Positions 1 to 9,098 of a stretch of DNA of 64,000 bases are shown in pieces. The number at the start of each line of letters is the position of its first letter. Positions within the stretch are counted from its first letter, which is position 1. This DNA comes from Methylocystaceae bacterium (GTDB lineage: Bacteria > Pseudomonadota > Alphaproteobacteria > Rhodospirillales > Terasakiellaceae), in contig JABXIG010000003.1 of the NCBI GenBank assembly GCA_013373205.1, positions 1,033,853 to 1,097,852 on the forward strand, given 5' to 3'. Under the pieces are notes generated by a model. It did not search any database, was not told where the DNA came from, and saw nothing but the letters and a program-made list of their open reading frames with translations. Position numbers and translations under genes: made by a program.

Positions 1-215
1 AAAGCGGCGTCAAAACGACATGGGAAAAAATCAAAAGCAGTAATTCAGACATTGTCAAAGGACTGTCTGCCAATATCGTAAAAGCCGATCTTGGCGATAA
101 AGGAATTTACTATCGTCTGCGTCTTGGCCCCGTTGCAACTGGGGATGAAGCAAAAAATATTTGTTCTAAATTCAAAAAACGCGATGTGGGGTGCTTCATT
201 GTCCGCGTACAATAA
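1..215 (+). CDS. SPOR-domain protein, C-terminal fragment
   Basis: Reading from base 3 gives about 70 residues ending at TAA 213-215. The text includes IYYRLRLGPVATGDEA and ends GCFIVRVQ, which is the second half of a SPOR (sporulation-related repeat) domain; such domains bind denuded glycan strands of peptidoglycan at the septum. The start and the N-terminal part, which usually carry a membrane anchor, lie outside the window. The gene sits directly before nagZ, the usual place for a SPOR protein in alphaproteobacteria, and its 3' end overlaps the chosen nagZ start by 32 bp. The SPOR assignment rests on pattern recognition of the fold's short motifs. Confidence 0.8.
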   Translation, partial: SGVKTTWEKIKSSNSDIVKGLSANIVKADLGDKGIYYRLRLGPVATGDEAKNICSKFKKRDVGCFIVRVQ

Positions 216-1236
216 TTCAAATCCACAAGCTGCCATTTTGGGCTGCTCTGGACTGGAACTGACCGATTGGGAACGTGATTTTTTTCGCGATCTCAATCCT
301 CTGGGCTTTATATTGTTTGCACGTAACATTGAAGACCCGTATCAAGTACAAGCTTTATGTGATGATTTACGTAGTTGCGTCAGCCACCCGGATGTACCAA
401 TCCTGATCGATCAGGAGGGTGGTCGTGTCGCCCGACTTCGCCCCCCCCATTGGCGTGAAGCCCCGTCATCTGCAAAAATCGGTGAACTGGCTGTTTTTAA
501 TCTGGAAATGGGGCTGGAAGCTGCGCATTTAAATGCCAGACTTTTTGCTTCAGAATTATTGAATTTGGGAATCAATGTAGATTGTGCCCCCGTATTGGAT
601 ATCCCGGCAGAAGATGCTGATCCGATCATTTCGGATCGTGCTTATGCACCTCACCCAGAACTTACTGCTGTGATGGGACGTGCTGCTTGTCGTGGATTTA
701 TGGCTGGTGGCGTTTTGCCTGTAATCAAACACATTCCCGGGCATGGCCGTGCTTTGGTTGATAGTCATAAAGCCTTGCCCGTTGTTGATACGGCATTTGA
801 CATATTGGACAGTGTTGATTTTCGACCCTTTGTTGAACTGGCCGATATGCCTTGGGCCATGACAGCCCATATCGTCTATAGCGATATCGACCAATTTGCC
901 CCAGCCACCATGTCCCCACGCTTGATTGAAGACGTGATTCGCAACCATATTGGTTTCAACGGCGTTCTCATTTCAGACGATCTTTCGATGCATGCATTAG
1001 AAGGTGACTTCAATGCGCGGGCAGAAGCCGCCCTTGATGCAGGCTGTGACCTTGTTTTGCACTGTAACGGCGATAAAGACGAAATGCTGTCTGTCGCAGA
1101 TGGTTTACGTCCAATCACAGATGAAACCGATGACCGCCTTGAAGAAGGGTGGAAAATGACCCGTGAAAATCTGGAAGAGATCGATTTCGATCAGGCTGAA
1201 AACCGCTTTAACACCTTGATGGAACTCGTCACGTAA
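184..1236 (+). CDS. nagZ: beta-N-acetylhexosaminidase NagZ (GH3)
   Basis: This cytoplasmic enzyme of muropeptide recycling removes N-acetylglucosamine from GlcNAc-anhydroMurNAc peptides. The 350-residue product shows the GH3 landmarks: an AAILGCSGLELTDWE start, DQEGGRVARL, the KHIPGHGRALVDSH loop with the Asp-His pair used in acid/base catalysis, and SDDLSMHAL with the nucleophilic Asp. ATG 184 was chosen because it gives the usual family length; reading further upstream would run through the SPOR gene. Even so it overlaps that gene by 32 bp and no good ribosome site is visible, so an alternative TTG at 199 is possible. The stop overlaps the next start by one base (TAATG). Confidence 0.93.
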   Translation: MWGASLSAYNNSNPQAAILGCSGLELTDWERDFFRDLNPLGFILFARNIEDPYQVQALCDDLRSCVSHPDVPILIDQEGGRVARLRPPHWREAPSSAKIGELAVFNLEMGLEAAHLNARLFASELLNLGINVDCAPVLDIPAEDADPIISDRAYAPHPELTAVMGRAACRGFMAGGVLPVIKHIPGHGRALVDSHKALPVVDTAFDILDSVDFRPFVELADMPWAMTAHIVYSDIDQFAPATMSPRLIEDVIRNHIGFNGVLISDDLSMHALEGDFNARAEAALDAGCDLVLHCNGDKDEMLSVADGLRPITDETDDRLEEGWKMTRENLEEIDFDQAENRFNTLMELVT

Positions 1237-1928
1237 TGGATTTCTCCAACATCCCCTTTTTATTATCTGTATGGATCCTGCCGATCATCATTGCAGTCAC
1301 ACTGCATGAAGCTGCCCATGGTTGGGTTGCGTATCGTTTAGGCGATCATACGGCTTACATGCTGGGTCGTGTAACCTTCAATCCAGTTAAACATGTTGAC
1401 CCTTTCGGTACCCTATTGATGCCGGGATTGATGCTGTTGCTTTCAGGTGGGAAAATGATGTTTGGTTATGCCAAGCCTGTTCCCGTCGATATTCGAAATA
1501 CCACAAACCCCAGACGTGACATGGTGTTAATTGCAGCAGCTGGGCCGGGGGCAAATATATTAATTGCCTTGATCTCAGCCCTTTGCTTTTATCTCTTGCC
1601 ACTTTTGCCGCAGGATGTTGATTTATGGGTTGCACACAACCTTGCAAACTCAATTAGAATCAATATTATATTGTGCGTCTTTAACCTTTTACCTTTACCC
1701 CCTTTAGATGGTGGGCGCATTGCGGTTGGCTTGCTTCCACGCCCCCTTGCGTTACGTCTGGCAAGTCTGGAACGCTATGGCATGGTGATCTTGTTGGGGA
1801 TGATATTTCTGGTACCCTACATAGGCGGTATGTTTGGATTAAACCTGAATATCTTCTGGTATCTGGTCGGTGTTCCCGCTGAAGTTTTGACCGAATTTAT
1901 CGTCAACCTCACCGGGATCATCAATTAG
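1236..1928 (+). CDS. Site-2 protease family (M50) membrane metalloprotease
   Basis: A 230-residue integral membrane protein of the M50 family. Residues about 20-30 hold TLHEAAHGW, the HExxH zinc site within a membrane helix, and FNLLPLPPLDGGRI supplies the third ligand Asp in the NPxPxLDGG-type motif. About five or six hydrophobic segments are visible and no PDZ domain is present, so it belongs to the short group rather than to RseP. Members cut membrane-bound substrates, but the substrate here is unknown. It is translationally coupled to nagZ by a one-base overlap and followed 14 bp later by scpA, suggesting one transcript. Confidence 0.88.
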   Translation: MDFSNIPFLLSVWILPIIIAVTLHEAAHGWVAYRLGDHTAYMLGRVTFNPVKHVDPFGTLLMPGLMLLLSGGKMMFGYAKPVPVDIRNTTNPRRDMVLIAAAGPGANILIALISALCFYLLPLLPQDVDLWVAHNLANSIRINIILCVFNLLPLPPLDGGRIAVGLLPRPLALRLASLERYGMVILLGMIFLVPYIGGMFGLNLNIFWYLVGVPAEVLTEFIVNLTGIIN

Positions 1929-1942
1929 AAAATGAGGCGCTG

Positions 1943-2734
1943 ATGGAACGACTTATTGACCTTGATCAGCATGAAGATGACGATCTTCGCCCCAAGAAAA
2001 AAAGCGCCCTTATTATCGATCTGGAAGGCTTTGAAGGCCCGCTAGATATCCTGCTGGAACTGGCACGGGATCAAAAAGTTGACCTGATCCATATTTCCAT
2101 TCTGCATCTTGCTGACCAATATCTTCATTGGGTAGCAGAAGCGCGTCGTAAAAACCTTGAACTTGCGGCAGATTATTTGGTCATGGCAGCTTGGCTTGCC
2201 TATTTAAAAAGCCGCCTTCTGATCCCGGAACAATCAAGTGAAGAAGAACCAAGCGCCGAAGAAATGGCCGCTGCCCTTGCTTTTCAACTGCAACGACTAG
2301 AAGCTATGCGTAATGCGGGCGAAATGTTGATTGATCGCAGTATTCTAGATCAAAAAGTATTTCGACGTGGGCAACCGGAAAGCTTTGGCAAGATGGATGA
2401 CGTTTCTTATGACGTTACGCTTTATGATCTGATGAAAGCCTATGGCGACCAGATGAATAAACATGTCGATCAAACCCTTCATATAGAACCAACGGATCTT
2501 TATTCTATGGATATGGCCATTGAGCGCCTTCGTCATTTCTTAGGCAAGATTCCTGAATGGACGCAGTTATTGAAATTTTTGCCCGATGATCTTAAAAACT
2601 CGCTCCATACCCGTTCTGCCATTGCATCAACTTTTGCTGCCGCTTTGGAAATGGCGCGTGATGGTAAAGTTAAAATCAGACAATCTGAAACCTTTGGGGC
2701 AATTTATGTGCAAAGCCCGGATGAGGAGAGCTAA
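1943..2734 (+). CDS. scpA: Segregation and condensation protein A
   Basis: ScpA is the kleisin subunit of the SMC-ScpA-ScpB condensin that compacts and separates the chromosome. The 263-residue protein has the family start LEGFEGPLDILLELARDQKV, then LAADYLVMAAWLAYLKSRLL in the N-terminal SMC-neck binding part. The C-terminal winged-helix segment (from about residue 215) is expected to contact the SMC head. An acidic linker (EEEPSAEEM) separates the halves. It is followed two bases later by scpB, its obligate partner. Confidence 0.94.
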   Translation: MERLIDLDQHEDDDLRPKKKSALIIDLEGFEGPLDILLELARDQKVDLIHISILHLADQYLHWVAEARRKNLELAADYLVMAAWLAYLKSRLLIPEQSSEEEPSAEEMAAALAFQLQRLEAMRNAGEMLIDRSILDQKVFRRGQPESFGKMDDVSYDVTLYDLMKAYGDQMNKHVDQTLHIEPTDLYSMDMAIERLRHFLGKIPEWTQLLKFLPDDLKNSLHTRSAIASTFAAALEMARDGKVKIRQSETFGAIYVQSPDEES

Positions 2735-2736
2735 CA

Positions 2737-3375
2737 ATGAATGAAGACCTCTCACTGGAACATTTGCGTCTGTTAGAAGCCGTGTTATTTGCCAGTAAAG
2801 AACCTTTGGGTGAAAAGAAACTTGGCAATTACTTCAAAGAAGAAGTTGAGGTCAAACCCCTCTTGCGGCAGTTACAACAAGAATATGAAAAACGTGGGGT
2901 CAACCTTGTTCAGGTTGGCTCTGCCTGGGCGTTTCGCACGGCACCTGATATGGCCGAACATTTAAGTGAACATCGAGCCAACGTAAAAACATTGTCACGT
3001 GCAGCAATTGAAACCCTTGCCATTTGCGCCTATCACCAGCCCGTTACCCGTGCAGAGATTGAAGAAATTCGTGGTGTTTCTCTTTCCAAAGGGACGCTTG
3101 ATGTGCTGTTCGAAGCCGGATGGATCAAACCAAGAGGTCGTCGTCGCACCCCCGGTCGGCCTATGACATGGGGCACAACAATCGCTTTTCTGGATCAATT
3201 TGGTCTAGAGAAAATAGATGATCTGCCCGGTATAGAAGAACTTAAAACAGCCGGCTTATTGGACGCACGCCCTGCAATTAATGCATATAGCGTGCGTGGT
3301 GAGATGGAATTACCTTTGGATCACCCTGATCAAAATGACGATGATGATCTCCCAGAACCATTAGAAGATGATTAA
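2737..3375 (+). CDS. scpB: Segregation and condensation protein B
   Basis: ScpB dimerises and holds the kleisin ScpA in the SMC condensin complex. The 212-residue protein shows the tandem winged-helix pattern: LRLLEAVLFASKEPL at the start, LSRAAIETLAICAYHQPVTR followed by AEIEEIRGVS in the middle, and RGRRRTPGRPMTWGTT before the end of the second wing. The C-terminus is a disordered acidic tail. The start ATG 2737 has GGAGAG just upstream, inside the end of scpA. In many alphaproteobacteria tatA follows directly; here an iron-type transporter lies between. Confidence 0.94.
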   Translation: MNEDLSLEHLRLLEAVLFASKEPLGEKKLGNYFKEEVEVKPLLRQLQQEYEKRGVNLVQVGSAWAFRTAPDMAEHLSEHRANVKTLSRAAIETLAICAYHQPVTRAEIEEIRGVSLSKGTLDVLFEAGWIKPRGRRRTPGRPMTWGTTIAFLDQFGLEKIDDLPGIEELKTAGLLDARPAINAYSVRGEMELPLDHPDQNDDDDLPEPLEDD

Positions 3376-3442
3376 AGGCATAATTATTTTGTGGAATAGC
3401 CACATCAATGTTTGATTTCTGCTAGAATTTGTATAAAAGTAA

Positions 3443-3465
3443 ATGCAAGTCATTTTCAACTGCAT
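3443..3465. promoter_or_regulatory. Candidate Fur-type operator
   Basis: A 23-bp imperfect palindrome beginning ATGCAAGTCATTT and ending CAACTGCAT lies 21 bp before the GTG start of the iron-type permease. The ATGCA/TGCAT ends and ATT-rich centre resemble Fur boxes of the TGCAA-ATNATT-TGCA type described in alpha- and gammaproteobacteria. Its position before an iron-type transporter fits repression by Fur with iron. No binding data are available; another iron regulator is possible. Confidence 0.5.
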
Positions 3466-3486
3466 GTTAAAGAGCCTGAAATCAAC

Positions 3487-5157
3487 GTGTCTGCCAGCTT
3501 AACAACAATAAAAATCAAACAGCTGCTTAATGGCTGGTCACTTTTCACCGTAATCACAGCGTTGATTATCGCCTCCCCCGTATTTATTGTTGTCGCCTAT
3601 GTCTTTGTACCTTCTGGTGAGGTTTGGACGCATCTGGCAAATACGGTCCTGCCCAATTACATAAGCAACTCGGTGATATTATTAATCGGTGTTGGTCTGG
3701 GGACTTTGATCGTCGGTACAGGGTGCGCTTGGCTTGTAACAATGTGTGAATTCCCCGGTCGAAAGATTTTTGAATGGGCTTTGTTGCTACCACTTGCCGT
3801 TCCAGCTTATGTCATTGCCTATACCTATACCGGACTTTTGGATTATGCAGGGCCTGTACAAGAATTTCTTCGGGAATTATTTGGCTGGCGTAGTGCTCGC
3901 GATTACTGGTTTCCTGAAATTCGCACACTTTGGGGGGCGACAACCATGTTTACACTGGTGCTCTATCCATATGTGTACATGCTGTCACGTGCTGCCTTTT
4001 TGGAACAATCCATTTGTGTCTTAGAAGTCAGCAGAACCTTGGGCCGAACCCCTTGGCAATCCTTTAAAGACGTGGCATTTCCCTTAGCACGTCCTGCTAT
4101 TGCAGCAGGCACTGCCCTTGCCTTGATGGAAACGCTTAATGACTTTGGCACGGTCCACTTCTTTGCTGTTGATACCTTCACAACTGGCATTTATCGCACC
4201 TGGTTTGGAATGGGGGAACCCGCAGCCGCTGCCCAATTGGGCGCATGCATGTTAATATTTATCGTTTCTCTAATCGCGCTTGAAAGATATTCTCGCGGGC
4301 AAGCGGCCTATCACCATACGACCGTTCGCTATCGTGCTTTGCGAAAATTGCAAATTAACGGCATCAAGCAAATTCTTTGCCTGATCGCTTGTATCTTACC
4401 GGTCTTTCTCGGATTTGTTCTCCCTGCCGGAATCTTACTGAATTGGACTTTTGCGACAACAGAATGGTGGATGACACTGCAATTTTGGGAATTTGCCTTT
4501 AATAGCTTTATTCTTGCAACTGTTGCTGCCCTATTAGCCGTCGTCCTTGCTGTGTTGATGGCATATGGCGCACGTTTACAACCATCACTTTTTACCAAGA
4601 TCGGCGTGCGCGCTGCCTCTATCGGTTATGCCGTTCCAGGGTCTGTTTTGGCCGTTGGGATTATGCTGCCTTTTGCCTGGACAGATAACCTGATTGATAG
4701 CTGGGCGCGCGAATATCTCGGTTTTTCTACAGGATTAATTCTTTCAGGCACTATTGTTGCGGTTGTTTTTGCCTATGTGGTCCGGTTCCTATCCGTATCA
4801 TATAATGCAATCGAAGCCGGACTTGGCAAAGTGACAAAGAACATGGATTGCGCCGCGCGTACATTAGGCCATGGACCGGGGGAAACCTTACGCAAGGTTC
4901 ACCTCCCTCTCATTCGGGCCAGCATGTTTAGCGCAGGTATTCTGGTTTTTGTCGATGTAATGAAAGAACTGCCCGCAACGATGATTATGCGGCCCTTTAA
5001 CTTCACGACATTGGCTGTTCGCACTTTTGAACTGGCAAGTGATGAACAATTAGCCGAAGCTTCCAGTGCAGCGCTTGCCATTGTTCTCGTCGGTATCATT
5101 CCGGTGATTATGATCAGTCGCACCATTGCAAAATCCCGTCCTGGACATGAAAGTTAG
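3487..5157 (+). CDS. Iron(III)-type ABC transporter permease, fused double permease (FbpB-like)
   Basis: This inner-membrane protein would form the channel of a ferric-iron type importer. The 556 residues contain two homologous permease units with about twelve membrane helices and two cytoplasmic EAA loops, LGRTPWQSFKDVAFPLARPA and LGHGPGETLRKVHLPLIRAS, which dock onto the ATPase. GTG 3487 is chosen as start: reading from an upstream TTG at 3412 would place the candidate Fur operator inside the coding region. The ATPase follows 9 bp later. No periplasmic binding protein gene (fbpA) is adjacent, so it must lie elsewhere. FbpB and thiamine permease ThiP share this fold; the possible Fur site favours iron. 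Confidence 0.82.
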   Translation: MSASLTTIKIKQLLNGWSLFTVITALIIASPVFIVVAYVFVPSGEVWTHLANTVLPNYISNSVILLIGVGLGTLIVGTGCAWLVTMCEFPGRKIFEWALLLPLAVPAYVIAYTYTGLLDYAGPVQEFLRELFGWRSARDYWFPEIRTLWGATTMFTLVLYPYVYMLSRAAFLEQSICVLEVSRTLGRTPWQSFKDVAFPLARPAIAAGTALALMETLNDFGTVHFFAVDTFTTGIYRTWFGMGEPAAAAQLGACMLIFIVSLIALERYSRGQAAYHHTTVRYRALRKLQINGIKQILCLIACILPVFLGFVLPAGILLNWTFATTEWWMTLQFWEFAFNSFILATVAALLAVVLAVLMAYGARLQPSLFTKIGVRAASIGYAVPGSVLAVGIMLPFAWTDNLIDSWAREYLGFSTGLILSGTIVAVVFAYVVRFLSVSYNAIEAGLGKVTKNMDCAARTLGHGPGETLRKVHLPLIRASMFSAGILVFVDVMKELPATMIMRPFNFTTLAVRTFELASDEQLAEASSAALAIVLVGIIPVIMISRTIAKSRPGHES

Positions 5158-5166
5158 GAATATGAC

Positions 5167-6222
5167 ATGACCTTGCATCTTGAAAATGTCGAACTTGCTT
5201 TTGATAAGCTCTGTGTCCTTAACAGTATCAATCTAACAGTTGAAACTGGAGAATTCGTCTGTCTACTCGGCCCATCTGGTTGCGGTAAGACTTCCACCTT
5301 GCGAGTTTGTGCCGGATTGGAAACACCCAAAAAGGGTCGCGTCATTGTCGATGATGTGGTGATGACAGATGGCAACAAAGTCATGGCACCTGAAAAACGC
5401 CAGATCGGTTTTCTCTTTCAAGACTTTGCCCTGTTTCCTCACCTCAATGTCTATCATAATGTTGCTTTTGGTTTAAAGGGCTGGAAAAAAGCCGATATAG
5501 ATGATCGTGTGTTTGAGGTCCTGAAGCAGGTCCGCATGGATAAATATGCAAAGGCGCTGCCTCATCAATTATCTGGCGGACAACAACAACGCATCGCCCT
5601 TGCCCGTGCCATGGCACCAAAGCCGAAAATCATTTTACTTGATGAACCCTTTTCGGGACTAGATTCGGGTTTGCGCGCAGAAATCCGTGATGAAACGCTG
5701 CATGTTCTTAAAACATCAAATGTGGCCGCAGTCATGGTCACGCACGATCCTGAAGAAGCCATGTTCATGGCAGATCGTATTGTCTTGATGAAAGCCGGAA
5801 ATATTGTTCAGGACGGCACACCAAGTGAGCTTTATGCCAATCCGGTTGATCATTTTGCCGCTTCGTTTTTTGGTGAGGTGAACACATTAAAAGGTGTCAT
5901 TCAGAACAACCAAGCCAAAACAATTTTAGGCTACGTACCGGCAGAAGGTTTTCGCGAGGGTGAAAAAGTTGATGTGCTGGTCCGTCCACAAAATATCAAA
6001 ATCCAAACCATTACAGATCAAATCAAGCCAACAGAACAAGCTCATATTGAAGCCGCTCGGTATCTGGGGCGTGAAAGCCTGCTTCATATCCGCCTTGAAA
6101 ATGGCTCAGGTGAAAGCACACATATACATGCCCGTGTTGAAGGCCATAGACTCCCTGAGGAAAATGAAAGCATCATGGCTGTGATGGATTATGAACATGC
6201 TTTGGTTTTTCGTGCGAGTTAA
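5167..6222 (+). CDS. ABC transporter ATP-binding protein, iron(III)-type (FbpC-like)
   Basis: ATPase partner of the preceding permease. The 351 residues contain Walker A GPSGCGKTST (about 37-46), a Q-loop (FQDFALFPHLNV), the signature [14 protein letters not shown], Walker B IILLDEPFSGLD and the switch His in MVTHDPEEAM. The C-terminal hundred residues form a TOBE-like regulatory domain (VDVLVRPQNIKI), as in FbpC, PotA and MalK. The start ATG 5167 follows AGGAATATGAC. The pair is not preceded by its own binding-protein gene. A role in iron(III) uptake is inferred from the permease type and the upstream operator. Confidence 0.85.
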   Translation: MTLHLENVELAFDKLCVLNSINLTVETGEFVCLLGPSGCGKTSTLRVCAGLETPKKGRVIVDDVVMTDGNKVMAPEKRQIGFLFQDFALFPHLNVYHNVAFGLKGWKKADIDDRVFEVLKQVRMDKYAKALPHQLSGGQQQRIALARAMAPKPKIILLDEPFSGLDSGLRAEIRDETLHVLKTSNVAAVMVTHDPEEAMFMADRIVLMKAGNIVQDGTPSELYANPVDHFAASFFGEVNTLKGVIQNNQAKTILGYVPAEGFREGEKVDVLVRPQNIKIQTITDQIKPTEQAHIEAARYLGRESLLHIRLENGSGESTHIHARVEGHRLPEENESIMAVMDYEHALVFRAS

Positions 6223-6346
6223 CTAACAAGAAGATATTACATTTAAATGTTATTAGTCATTTAAGAATTATTGGCATTGCGGGTCGCGTTTCAATCTGCC
6301 ATTATCCGTCGAAAGATTTTAATTTTTAACACGGAGAAACTTTCCT

Positions 6347-6580
6347 ATGATGCCAAGTCTTCCACAACTACTTGTCGTTTTGTTAATCGTAGTTGTCATT
6401 TTCGGTTTGGGTAAATTTCCAAAAATTGCTGGTGACCTTGCAAAAGGCATCAAAAGCTTCAAAAAAGGCATGAAAGAAGACGACGCTGAAGTTTCTTCAG
6501 AAGAAAAGCCTTCTATTTCTAAAAGCGAAGAAAAAGTAACCGATAACACTGGTACTGCGTCTGAAAAGAAAGACGCTTAA
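6347..6580 (+). CDS. tatA: Sec-independent translocase protein TatA
   Basis: TatA oligomerises to form the protein-conducting element of the twin-arginine pathway that exports folded proteins. The 77-residue protein has one N-terminal membrane helix ([20 protein letters not shown]), the FG hinge, the amphipathic helix [17 protein letters not shown] and an acidic disordered tail. ATG 6347 has GGAG ten bases upstream; ATG 6350 is an alternative. It opens the tatABC operon, 124 bp after the transporter ATPase, so a promoter probably lies in that gap, though none is convincing. Confidence 0.95.
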   Translation: MMPSLPQLLVVLLIVVVIFGLGKFPKIAGDLAKGIKSFKKGMKEDDAEVSSEEKPSISKSEEKVTDNTGTASEKKDA

Positions 6581-6606
6581 TCCCACTCTAGAATCTGGAT
6601 ACAAAG

Positions 6607-6984
6607 ATGCTTGATATCGGTTGGACTGAAATCGCTATTATTTTAGTCATCGCTATTTTGGTTGTCGGGCCTAAAGACTTGCCCAAAGCCATGCGAAGCG
6701 TGGCAAAAATGGTTGGTAAGGTCAAAGCAATGATGCGTGAATTCCAAAGCAACATTGATGACATGATAAAAGAAACTGAATTGGAAGAAGTCAAAAACCA
6801 AATCAGTTCGGCCCGTCATATGAATCTAGATAATAAAATATCTGAAACGATTGATTCTGATGGGGAACTCAAAAAGTCCATGGATTTTTCCAAAGAAACA
6901 GACGATTTCAATAAATCCATGCAGGAAACTGATAAACCTGCCAAAATCACATCTGATCCAGATTCAAAAGATAAAACGAGCTAA
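6607..6984 (+). CDS. tatB: Sec-independent translocase protein TatB
   Basis: TatB pairs with TatC to form the receptor for twin-arginine signal peptides. The 125-residue protein opens with MLDIGWTEIAIILVIAILVV, the characteristic early Glu followed by a single membrane helix, then GPKDLPKAMRSVAKMVGKV as the hinge and amphipathic helix. The remainder is a long charged, mostly helical tail. It lies 26 bp after tatA and 3 bp before tatC. Confidence 0.93.
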   Translation: MLDIGWTEIAIILVIAILVVGPKDLPKAMRSVAKMVGKVKAMMREFQSNIDDMIKETELEEVKNQISSARHMNLDNKISETIDSDGELKKSMDFSKETDDFNKSMQETDKPAKITSDPDSKDKTS

Positions 6985-6987
6985 GCT

Positions 6988-7809
6988 GTGAACGATCCGC
7001 AATCAGCCACAAATACAATGCCCTTGATGGAGCATTTGATTGAATTAAAAAACCGTCTGACTGTTGCTATGGCAGCTTTGCTTATTGCATTTATAGGCTG
7101 TTTTTATTTCGCAGGTGACATTTACGCCTTTTTGGTGGAACCGTTAGCACAGTTGCTTCACGAATTGGGCGGTAACCGCCGGATGATCTACACGGCTTTG
7201 CATGAAGCCTTTTTCACCCAATTAAAAGTCTCTTTCTTTGCTGCATTCCTGGTCGCTTTTCCCATTATCGCCACACAGTTTTGGCGTTTTTTGGCCCCTG
7301 GTCTTTATAAAAATGAAAAAGCCGCACTGGCGCCATATCTTGTGCTTTCACCTATTTTGTTTTTGCTCGGCAGTGCTCTTGTTTATTACTTCATCATGCC
7401 AATGGCGTGGAAGTTTTTCCTCAGCTTTGAAACTATGGGGGTGGATGGATCATTACCGATCCAGCTGGAAGCCAAGGTCAACGAATATCTCTCTTTGGTG
7501 ATGAAGCTGATCTTTGCCTTTGGCATCAGTTTTCAGCTGCCTTTGGTTCTTACCCTTCTCGCACGTGTAGGCTTTGTCACCTCACGGGGGCTTGTGGCAA
7601 AACGTAAATATGCTGTGGTCATTACTTTTGCCTTTGCAGCTTTTATGACCCCGCCGGACCTTATTTCGCAAGTCGGGCTGGCAATTCCTATTCTTTTTCT
7701 TTATGAAATCTCCATCTTCTCTGTACGTGCAATTGAACGCAAGCGTGCAGACGTCGAAGAAGACGATGATGAAGATGAATTTGAAGAAACAGATTTCAAC
7801 ATGACTTAA
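6988..7809 (+). CDS. tatC: Sec-independent translocase protein TatC
   Basis: TatC is the multi-spanning core of the Tat signal-peptide receptor. The 273 residues show the N-terminal [14 protein letters not shown] motif (with the conserved Glu contacting the twin-arginine motif), six hydrophobic helices, and the [14 protein letters not shown] and [10 protein letters not shown] segments found throughout the family. It starts at GTG 6988, three bases after the tatB stop. The C-terminus is an unusually acidic tail ([13 protein letters not shown]). Confidence 0.95.
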   Translation: MNDPQSATNTMPLMEHLIELKNRLTVAMAALLIAFIGCFYFAGDIYAFLVEPLAQLLHELGGNRRMIYTALHEAFFTQLKVSFFAAFLVAFPIIATQFWRFLAPGLYKNEKAALAPYLVLSPILFLLGSALVYYFIMPMAWKFFLSFETMGVDGSLPIQLEAKVNEYLSLVMKLIFAFGISFQLPLVLTLLARVGFVTSRGLVAKRKYAVVITFAFAAFMTPPDLISQVGLAIPILFLYEISIFSVRAIERKRADVEEDDDEDEFEETDFNMT

Positions 7810-7820
7810 GGCCGAAACCT

Positions 7821-9098
7821 ATGTTCGATATTAAATGGATCCGCGATAACCCTGCTGCTTTTGATGCCAGCATGGCTAAAAGAGACTTGGCTGCACAAAG
7901 CGAGGCATTGATTGCTCTGGATAGTGAACGCCGTGACCTGCTAACACAAGCACAAGACGTTCAGGCAGAACGAAACAAGCTGTCCAAAGAAATCGGCATT
8001 GCCAAACGCGAAGACCGCGATGCCAGCGATATCATGGAACAGGTTTCTAAATCCAAAAGCAAACAGGCCGAGTTGGAAGAACTGGCCAAAGCCAAAGATG
8101 TGGAACTTGAAAACGCCCTTATGTCCTTGCCCAATATCCCTGCTGATGATGTTCCAGAAGGGGCTGATGAGAACGACAATGTTGAAATCAGAAAATGGGG
8201 CGAGGTCCCGTCTTTTGACTTTGCCCCCAAAGAACATTTCGACATTGGTGAGTCCCTTGGTCAGATGGACTTTGAAACAGCTGCAAAATTATCCGGTTCT
8301 CGTTTCGTTCTATTGTCTGGTGCTTTGGCACGCATGGAACGCGCACTTGCAGCCTATATGCTTGACCTGCACACCATGAAACATGGCTATACAGAAGTTA
8401 ACCCACCTGCCCTTGTTAAAGACGCTGCCCTATACGGTACAGGTCAATTACCCAAATTTTCCGAAGACCTTTTCCGAACGGAAGAAGGTTTCTGGATGAT
8501 CCCGACCGCAGAAGTACCATTGACCAACATTGTCAGCGATGAAATTCTTGCAGAAAACGATCTGCCGCGTCGTTTTACAGCGATGACCTGGTGTTTCCGT
8601 TCTGAAGCAGGATCGGCGGGTCGTGATACACGGGGTATGATCCGTCAACACCAATTCACAAAAGTCGAAATGGTCAGCGTGGTCAAACCTGAAGAGTCTG
8701 ATGCAGAGCTGGAACGTATGACAGGATGTGCAGAAGCCGTCCTACAAGGTTTGAATCTACCATATCGCGTCGTCACCTTATGTACAGGTGACATGGGCTT
8801 TTCTGCACGTCGTACCTTTGATATTGAAGTCTGGTTGCCCGGACAAGATCAATATCGTGAAATTTCATCCTGTTCGACAACTGGTGATTTTCAGGCACGT
8901 CGAATGAAGGCGCGTTATCGTAAAGAAGGTGAGAAAAAACCAGTCTTTGTCCATACTTTAAACGGATCTGGTCTTGCGGTTGGACGTTGCCTTGTCGCTG
9001 TGCTGGAAAACTATCAACAAGCCGATGGCAGTGTGATTGTCCCTGAAGTCTTACGCCCATACATGGGTGGCCTTGAGGTTATAGAGCCAAGCAAATGA
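7821..9098 (+). CDS. serS: Seryl-tRNA synthetase
   Basis: Charges tRNA-Ser with serine in the cytoplasm. The 425-residue class II synthetase has the N-terminal coiled-coil tRNA-binding arm (about residues 25-100), motif 2 ([19 protein letters not shown]) and motif 3 ([19 protein letters not shown]). The start [15 protein letters not shown] is typical. It is 11 bp downstream of tatC and overlaps surE by four bases (ATGA), an order shared by many alphaproteobacteria. Confidence 0.97.
   Translation: MFDIKWIRDNPAAFDASMAKRDLAAQSEALIALDSERRDLLTQAQDVQAERNKLSKEIGIAKREDRDASDIMEQVSKSKSKQAELEELAKAKDVELENALMSLPNIPADDVPEGADENDNVEIRKWGEVPSFDFAPKEHFDIGESLGQMDFETAAKLSGSRFVLLSGALARMERALAAYMLDLHTMKHGYTEVNPPALVKDAALYGTGQLPKFSEDLFRTEEGFWMIPTAEVPLTNIVSDEILAENDLPRRFTAMTWCFRSEAGSAGRDTRGMIRQHQFTKVEMVSVVKPEESDAELERMTGCAEAVLQGLNLPYRVVTLCTGDMGFSARRTFDIEVWLPGQDQYREISSCSTTGDFQARRMKARYRKEGEKKPVFVHTLNGSGLAVGRCLVAVLENYQQADGSVIVPEVLRPYMGGLEVIEPSK

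Noticed and set aside
3412-3486. N-terminal extension of the iron-type permease from TTG 3412
   Set aside because: It lacks a ribosome site and would place the candidate Fur operator inside the coding region.
6239-6250. Perfect 12-bp palindrome ACATTTAAATGT before tatA, considered as an operator
   Set aside because: AT-rich palindromes of this length arise by chance and no matching regulator or second copy was seen.
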